From positions 96,530 to 160,529 of the forward strand of contig CH002988.1 in assembly GCA_000149265.1 (NCBI GenBank): a stretch of DNA of 64,000 nt, written 5' to 3'. The DNA comes from Ciona savignyi. Lineage: Eukaryota > Chordata > Ascidiacea > Phlebobranchia > Cionidae. The notes under the pieces were generated by a model that had not been told where the DNA came from, ran no database searches, and saw nothing but the letters and a program-made list of their open reading frames with translations. The translations under genes were made by a program, and so were the position numbers. This document shows positions 58,281-64,000 of the stretch, in pieces. Position 1 is the stretch's first letter. Each line of letters starts with the position of its first letter.

Positions 58281-61200
58281 ATGGAGAACTTTGTGCTTTA
58301 TGAGGAAATTGGAAGAGAAGATAGCTCACTCGTGTATAAAGGCCGGCGAAGAGGAACCATAAATTTCCTTGCGATTCAGTGCATTGAAAAGCACAGGAGA
58401 GCTGCAATAACAAACTGGGTACGCTTAACACATGAGTTTTCACATAAAAACATAGTGCAATTTCATGAATGGTATGAAACAAGTAACCATTTGTGGATGG
58501 TTACCGAATTATGCACTGGGGGCACTTTGCAAGATGTGCTAAAGCAGGACAGTTGCTTACCTGGCGCTATGGTGAGAGAGTTTGGAAAAGATATCATGAA
58601 CGGACTGCACTATCTTCATGAACATTCAGTTATTTTCGCTGATCTCTCTCCAAAGAATATACTGCTGGATGGGCCTGGAGTTTTAAAGCTGACCAATTTT
58701 TGCATTAGTAGACTGGCGAATGAGGATTTAAGTGAAGTCTATACACAAGCAACAAACAACATTGATGAAATGGAAGAAAATGGCTTAAATGAGGATAATT
58801 TATTAGGAGAACTGCTATATCGATCACCAGAGTTATTTAATTGTGGATCACCAAGCATAGAAAGTGATGTTTGGGCATTTGGAGTGCTATTGTATTACAT
58901 GTACACAAGTGCAGTGCCGTTTCAAAATCCAGGTTCCAAATTTTCAAACCAGCATTTCGATGCCGATTATGTAGATCCGCAGCAGCAGAGGAATAAATTG
59001 CACTTCAACAACCCACATGTTTTATCTGACGAACCAATTTCTGCAGAGTTCACTAAACTTTTATCAATCACCCTACAGAAAGACGCAAATTTAAGACCAA
59101 CCTCAAAGAAAATTTTAAACCATCAGTTTTTCAATGATAACGCCATCGAAGAAAATGACATAATTATGGAGGAAGATCAGCTTACAACTGAGATGAATGA
59201 CTCTCTTAGTGATACTGTGTCTTCTTTGTCCTTTGCTCCTGAAAGTGTGAGTGTTCTAGACAGCACATTTACACTTAGTGCTCGTCCTCGTACCGGTACA
59301 TCGAATCATCCAAAAAGTGAAAGTGTTACTAATATAAATGCATCAAAATCGATTCAATCAAACAACTCCAATATTCAAGTATACTCTGTAAATAATACAT
59401 TAACATTTACAGAAACATTTGACATAGAGCGTGATTCCATTTGCATTGCAGAGCCCGAGGAAGTAACTCAAAACAACGATGTCACTTTTGACGACATCTA
59501 TAATTTAATCTATTGTGATAAGGAGCCTAAGGAGTGCAATATACAAGACAACCATCAAATTAAAAAGCCCGAACAGCTTCGTTGGGATGCCAAATCAATT
59601 CCCTTTAAACTAGTTACCCATGTTCAAGACACAACACCTGATGAGTTGTATTCGCATCTTAAATCAGTCGTAGATTTGCTCTCCCAACATTCATCCCTAA
59701 ACAATGCTCAAAGTAGGTTGAAGGCAAGTGTATTGAGCTATCTTTCCCATCTTTGTGTTTCTAGTCCAGAAGTGGCCAATTTTGTTGTTAATTCTAACCT
59801 GATGCTCACTTTGGTAAATCTATGCAAGAATTCTTTTCAACAGTTTCCAGACATGGCATTTAAAGCTATAAGAACTGTAGGGCTTGCAGCACGTTCTGCA
59901 ACAGAACTTCAATACTGCACTCAAGTTACGGAAGTTTTTAATTTATTGAGTGAAATTTTACGAGAAGGATTTAAGCATGATCGTATTAAGTTTTCAATTG
60001 TTCCAGCTTTAGGTCAGTTGATCTGTTTGGTGGCAACAAATGATGAAAATCTGGTAGCTTCTCAAGAAGGCAGGGCACAATCTGCGGAATCGCACGGCAG
60101 TCGAAAAGGAAATTGGTTTATTCCAGGAGCTGCATACACCTTAATAACCCGTTGTCTGCATGAAGGGGAAGACACTACCTTGCAGCATTATGCTGCTAAA
60201 ATTATTGAATGTGTTGCATGTGTATCTGATCAACATGGAAGGAAGTTTATTTCCATATCCCCACAGAGCTCTGGTGGTTCATCTCATAGCAGAGATGTTA
60301 TAGGTCCCTTGCTTTGGAACACATCGGACAAGGCAAAATCGGAAGGCATTAGAAGCGCAGCACTTACAGCTCTTTGTTACCTCAACCGTATTTCAGGATC
60401 AGGTTCAATATTTCAAGCTGTACTTGAGAGGGTGGGGGCACAATCTGTGTTGTCATTCTTGTCTCGCTCTTCATATAAATGCCAGCAAGCCATTGTCACT
60501 GCTTTAAACCACACACTAAATTCAGGTCAAAAGGGCCACAGTGTCAGACTGGCCAATGCAAAGGACATTTTGCCTACAATTATAAAACTACTTGACAGCC
60601 CTTCAACTCTTGTTCGTGCCAAAGTAAATCTAACCATTCTTTTACTGCTTCGGTTAAATTCCAAATTATTAATGACAGCATGCCAGCTTAGACTGATCAT
60701 GCACATTGAAAGAGACTGTAGGAAAATATCTCCGCATTCTCTACGTCCCTTACATATCCAGAATGTTTCAGACGAAGACAAGTACATTCACTCAACACTG
60801 TGCTTGCTGATCCGATACATGATAATTGAGTCTAAAGAAATAACAAAATCCTCCATCGATTCGTTAAATGATGCTATGGAAAGAAAACACCCATCTTCTA
60901 AGCAAGTTAAACAGCTTCGTATAAGCTTACCATGTTGCATACTTCTTCAAAACCTAATCACCAGTCATGTGTTCAGGGTACAAATGGTAACAGAAAATTT
61001 TATTGAAAACATTGGAAGACTACTTGATCATGTGGTGAAGTTTGTAAAGAAATCTCCTGCTTCATCTGCAGGTATAGTAACTGCAATTGGAGATGATATT
61101 GCACAGAAATTTATAGACACAATTCTATCTATTGTCGAGTGCCTATCACAGCATCCACCTGACCTTGCCAATAATGAAGAAATGTCGATGAAGTGCTTGG

Positions 61201-62330
61201 TACCAAGACTGGTCATTTTATGCACAATATCTGACAACACTGACAGACAAGCTGTCTGCGTCAAGCTTTTGACCGATATTTTAGACACCTTATTGCACTA
61301 CCGAGCCATAAGTACAGATGCTTCAACTGTTACGCTTACCAGTGAGAGAAATTCCATCAAGACACCCGCAAGTCGACTTTCTTCACGCCCAAGTACGCAC
61401 CGTGAGATGCCGGATGAATTCGGAATTCGGGAATGTGTGGTGGTTAATATTATACCAGAATTTCCGTCGATATTACTACAGCAGATGCCCTTACCTGCAT
61501 ACGGAGTTCGTCTATTGGCTATTCTGTTGGAACACTGGCCAAGTATTTCAACCGCCATGTGCGAACATGGACTAATTTCAATCCTATTTAGAATGCTAGA
61601 GGAGCATAAAACATCTCCATTGAGCTCATGCTATCAGGGCATCATTACAATATTTACATACCTTATACAGTGTAAAAATAAAGATGTGGTAAATGCAATG
61701 TACAATAATGGGCTAGTGGATTCAGTTGATTCATGCCTGCTTGATATGTTTGCCTTCTACAAAAAAGCCCGAAAAACATCTGATGAAGATGGAGCTGCAG
61801 ACTGCCTAAGTCATAATCTAACCCTATTGAAGTATATGCTGGATAGAGTGACAGTTGCAGTGAAAGAAGCCCTGCTTGCGAAAGATGAACTCAACTCAGC
61901 GAGACCAAACACTACAGAAGGAGCAGAGCGCTTGCTTGTGATTCATAAACCACTTACTGATCTCCATACAGTCTGTATCAGTTTACTGTGTGATGATAAG
62001 GAACTATCTGATTCTGCTTTAGCTTGTCTTTCATTGCTAGTTCAACTCTATGGTGGTGATCACCCGGACACTATGTTAACTGAAAACATGAATTCTCTTG
62101 CTGATGCTTTGGCTGTCTCAAACCCGAAAAACCAGCGTATTTTACTGAAACTAATTCGTAGAGTAGCAACATTGAATACTCATCATGCTGAGCGATTAGC
62201 ATCATCTGATGCAGAGTTACTTATAGGTAGTGTACGACATGTTTTACAAAGTGCAGAACATGCTGCTGATTCTGCTCTCGTTAACTTGGCCAATGAAATT
62301 TTTCTGTGTGTAAATGAAAAGAAACATTAA
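58281..62330 (+). CDS. ULK4: ULK4 pseudokinase with helical repeats, single exon
   Basis: A 1349-codon uninterrupted frame. Residues 1 to about 285 are a kinase fold opening MENFVLYEEIGREDSSLVYK, nearly identical to vertebrate ULK4 (MENFILYEEIG). NWVRLTHEFSHKNIV and FHEWYETSNHLWMVTELCTGG are also closely shared. Catalytic motifs are degenerate as in the family: FLAIQC replaces VAIK, FADLSPKN replaces HRDLKxxN, and TNFC replaces DFG. Residues about 290-440 are a hydrophilic spacer, and the rest is a long run of ARM/HEAT-like helices, as in vertebrate ULK4 (about 1275 residues). ULK4 is linked to microtubules, cilia and neuronal development. Start: the ATG fits the conserved N-terminus, 66 bp after an acceptor-like TTTTTTAG at 58214. 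It is unusual in having no intron, whereas the human gene has more than 30 exons. Confidence 0.93.
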   Translation: MENFVLYEEIGREDSSLVYKGRRRGTINFLAIQCIEKHRRAAITNWVRLTHEFSHKNIVQFHEWYETSNHLWMVTELCTGGTLQDVLKQDSCLPGAMVREFGKDIMNGLHYLHEHSVIFADLSPKNILLDGPGVLKLTNFCISRLANEDLSEVYTQATNNIDEMEENGLNEDNLLGELLYRSPELFNCGSPSIESDVWAFGVLLYYMYTSAVPFQNPGSKFSNQHFDADYVDPQQQRNKLHFNNPHVLSDEPISAEFTKLLSITLQKDANLRPTSKKILNHQFFNDNAIEENDIIMEEDQLTTEMNDSLSDTVSSLSFAPESVSVLDSTFTLSARPRTGTSNHPKSESVTNINASKSIQSNNSNIQVYSVNNTLTFTETFDIERDSICIAEPEEVTQNNDVTFDDIYNLIYCDKEPKECNIQDNHQIKKPEQLRWDAKSIPFKLVTHVQDTTPDELYSHLKSVVDLLSQHSSLNNAQSRLKASVLSYLSHLCVSSPEVANFVVNSNLMLTLVNLCKNSFQQFPDMAFKAIRTVGLAARSATELQYCTQVTEVFNLLSEILREGFKHDRIKFSIVPALGQLICLVATNDENLVASQEGRAQSAESHGSRKGNWFIPGAAYTLITRCLHEGEDTTLQHYAAKIIECVACVSDQHGRKFISISPQSSGGSSHSRDVIGPLLWNTSDKAKSEGIRSAALTALCYLNRISGSGSIFQAVLERVGAQSVLSFLSRSSYKCQQAIVTALNHTLNSGQKGHSVRLANAKDILPTIIKLLDSPSTLVRAKVNLTILLLLRLNSKLLMTACQLRLIMHIERDCRKISPHSLRPLHIQNVSDEDKYIHSTLCLLIRYMIIESKEITKSSIDSLNDAMERKHPSSKQVKQLRISLPCCILLQNLITSHVFRVQMVTENFIENIGRLLDHVVKFVKKSPASSAGIVTAIGDDIAQKFIDTILSIVECLSQHPPDLANNEEMSMKCLVPRLVILCTISDNTDRQAVCVKLLTDILDTLLHYRAISTDASTVTLTSERNSIKTPASRLSSRPSTHREMPDEFGIRECVVVNIIPEFPSILLQQMPLPAYGVRLLAILLEHWPSISTAMCEHGLISILFRMLEEHKTSPLSSCYQGIITIFTYLIQCKNKDVVNAMYNNGLVDSVDSCLLDMFAFYKKARKTSDEDGAADCLSHNLTLLKYMLDRVTVAVKEALLAKDELNSARPNTTEGAERLLVIHKPLTDLHTVCISLLCDDKELSDSALACLSLLVQLYGGDHPDTMLTENMNSLADALAVSNPKNQRILLKLIRRVATLNTHHAERLASSDAELLIGSVRHVLQSAEHAADSALVNLANEIFLCVNEKKH

Positions 62331-62950
62331 GCTGGAAGAAGATTTCTCTCCAGCTATGCCGATATGCCAGCCAAAATTAGTTTATTGGTACTCGTACTGG
62401 CTTTCAAATTTCAAAATTTATTCTGGAATCTGTTATTGTGCCAAATTATTTTTAACTTCTATTTATAATTTCATCGTTATGTTGAACCCTTGCCTTATCT
62501 TTCTAAAAACACCTATCTAATGTACAATGTTATGCATATATATGCTATCGCAAGTGTGCTAGCTTTTTGTTTCCATTTTAATTGCGCACAATTTATAAAA
62601 TTCAATTTTAACTTCAAATAGTTTGTGTAAGTTATTGTATACCCCAGTTTTATAAATTGTACAGATGTTGTATCATTATTTTTTGATGTTCGTTGTTATA
62701 TGAATCTTTTGAATATTTTTTTAGCTTTGTTAAATGTGAAATTTTGAAGTGTTTAAATACCGTAGATTGATTGTAGACCTGTTAATTTTTTAGTGTATTT
62801 ACTATTTGTGTACATTTAATGTGATATAGGTTTGTTGGTTCTTAATTCATATATTGAAAAGTACTGTGATATATGACTTTTAGATTTGTAATAATTTTCT
62901 ATTTTTAGATTTAGAGAATATGATAAGATTGATTACTAATCACTAATGAC
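62331..62950 (+). promoter_or_regulatory. ULK4-PAXBP1 intergenic segment with acceptor-like sites
   Basis: This 620-bp AT-rich stretch has no AATAAA or ATTAAA; only TATAAA variants occur. Four pyrimidine-rich AG sites sit near 62722, 62794, 62872 and 62908. The last (TCTATTTTTAG) is 42 bp before the PAXBP1 ATG and could be a spliced-leader acceptor. An 8-codon upstream frame starts at about 62920. The layout would fit an operon, but ordinary independent genes are equally possible. Confidence 0.35.
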
Positions 62951-64000
62951 ATGTTCAAGAAAAGTAGTAAAACAAATTTTCGTAAACGGAGAGATTCCAT
63001 AGAAGATGAAGAGACAACGGATAAAAGCTTTAATGAAATGACAAACAATACCAATGCTGTTAAAAAGAGCAAGCCAAAAGCTGAAAAGACTAAAAAGAAA
63101 CCAACAGCTGTATCGCTTCTTAGTTTCGATGATGATGATGAAGAAATCGAATCATTTCAATTGAAGAAGTCCTCTAGGAGTAAACGGATCGCCAAGAAGA
63201 TAAAGAAGCGTGCACAGGAGGAAAAAGATGCTGAATCTAATCCTGACAGTGTGCAGATAAAACCTTCCAAATTATTGGGTGACAATGCACAAGAAGTTCA
63301 TATTTTTCGGCCCAAGCCAATTACACCGGACCGCAGTGCCAATGACTCACCGTTTAAAGCTCATGTGATGGGGGATATAAAGGGAGGAGCTATACCATCT
63401 CCATCCATGATCCATGCAGCTCGCAAACAAAGGGAAATGCTAAGGAAGTATGGATCCGAATTCATACCAGTGGATGACACACAAACCTACAAAGAAAACA
63501 AGTCTAGGCTTGTACGAGAAGATGACTACGATAACAGTAGTGATGATGATATTATAGAAATGAGAGGAATCAAAAGCAACACCACTTTAAGCACTCAACC
63601 AAAGAAATTCGTTCCAAATGAATCGGAGGAGTCTGATATGAGTGGAAAGGAAGATGAACTCGTGGATGAAGAAGTCAACAGATGGGAGGAGGAATTAATA
63701 AAGAAGGGAACAAGTGCTCAGCCGCAAATTCCTGTCCAAATAGACCAGTCTTACCTATATCAGAGTGGCTTGCAACAACCTGGCGCATATGATATCGGTA
63801 GTTATGGGTATGCAGATCCTTATTATGGTGCTCAGCAAAATGTGATTCCTGTGAGCAATGTGGAGGCGAAAAGTAACGTCACATTTGAATTAATAAAAAA
63901 ACGATTAAGTGAGCATCTCACATCTATCCAGGAAGTGCACAGAAGTCATGAAGCAGAAATGAATTCTGTTATGTTTGACACGAATGACTGCACAGAAATG
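62951..64000 (+). CDS. PAXBP1: PAXBP1/GCFC1-like splicing factor, N-terminal part (runs off window)
   Basis: A frame open for 350 codons from ATG to the window edge. It starts MFKKSSKTNFRKRRDS, equivalent to vertebrate PAXBP1 MFRKARRVNVRKRNDS. Then come SLLSFDDDDEE (vertebrate SLLSFQDEEEE), a basic segment with KKSSRSKRIAKKIKK, IPSPSMIHAARKQREMLRKY (vertebrate IPDAAFIHAARKKRQMAREL), SRLVREDDYDNSSDDD, and a Tyr/Gly-rich stretch before the coiled coil beginning at about residue 325 (ELIKKRLSEHL). PAXBP1/GCFC proteins are nuclear, bind spliceosome components and link PAX proteins to chromatin modifiers. GCFC2 is the closest alternative. Like its upstream neighbour it shows no intron in the visible part. 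The GCFC domain lies beyond the window. Confidence 0.88.
   Translation, partial: MFKKSSKTNFRKRRDSIEDEETTDKSFNEMTNNTNAVKKSKPKAEKTKKKPTAVSLLSFDDDDEEIESFQLKKSSRSKRIAKKIKKRAQEEKDAESNPDSVQIKPSKLLGDNAQEVHIFRPKPITPDRSANDSPFKAHVMGDIKGGAIPSPSMIHAARKQREMLRKYGSEFIPVDDTQTYKENKSRLVREDDYDNSSDDDIIEMRGIKSNTTLSTQPKKFVPNESEESDMSGKEDELVDEEVNRWEEELIKKGTSAQPQIPVQIDQSYLYQSGLQQPGAYDIGSYGYADPYYGAQQNVIPVSNVEAKSNVTFELIKKRLSEHLTSIQEVHRSHEAEMNSVMFDTNDCTEM

Noticed and set aside
60527..61575. Several 85-86-codon frames overlapping ULK4, both strands
   Set aside because: They are shadows of the strongly coding ULK4 frame and show no family similarity.
1..64000. CRISPR array, bacterial operon or phage features
   Set aside because: The window is clearly animal nuclear DNA with spliced genes; no regularly spaced repeats or prokaryotic genes were found.

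Overview
The window looks like AT-rich nuclear DNA of an invertebrate chordate, most likely a sea squirt such as Ciona. The reasons are small vertebrate-like exons separated by 100-1000 bp AT-rich introns, vertebrate-type genes packed close together, and abundant short mobile elements (a tRNA-derived SINE, hAT-type MITEs). Species was inferred, not searched. There are three N gaps. Two of them (100 N each) separate near-identical neighbouring copies, the usual mark of two haplotypes placed in tandem during assembly of a highly heterozygous genome.

Layout. (1) Positions 1-41883, minus strand: a giant dynein-heavy-chain-like gene, best matched to DNHD1. I could place 70 exons (about 3,600 residues), running from near the N-terminus at the right to AAA4 at the left edge. 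AAA5, AAA6, the stalk and the C-terminus lie outside the window. All exon-exon phases agree except one junction (3605/3200). The motor is unusual: AAA1 keeps its P-loop but its Walker B Glu is His, AAA4 has a broken P-loop, and a long Ser/Thr/acid-rich multi-exon insert separates AAA3 from AAA4. (2) 42299-45545, plus strand: AMPK beta subunit, six exons, 257 residues, apparently complete. (3) 46264-57337, minus strand: a SEFIR-domain adaptor of the Act1/TRAF3IP2 type, convergent with AMPK beta. One exon appears twice because of the assembly duplication. (4) 58281-62330, plus strand: ULK4, a pseudokinase with long helical repeats, in one uninterrupted 1349-codon exon. (5) 62951 to the right edge, plus strand: the N-terminal 350 codons of PAXBP1/GCFC, also uninterrupted, 620 bp downstream of ULK4.

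The genes do not form a pathway. ULK4 and a dynein-like protein both suggest ciliary or microtubule biology, AMPK beta is energy sensing, Act1 is IL-17 signalling, and PAXBP1 is a splicing/chromatin factor. ULK4-PAXBP1 is a candidate tunicate operon: same strand, intron-free, no AATAAA between them, and strong acceptor-like sites before the second ATG.

I saw no clearly new system. The most useful leads are the degenerate DNHD1 motor with its insert and two-frame exon, the intronless ULK4/PAXBP1 pair, and several mobile elements whose presence differs between the two assembled haplotype copies.
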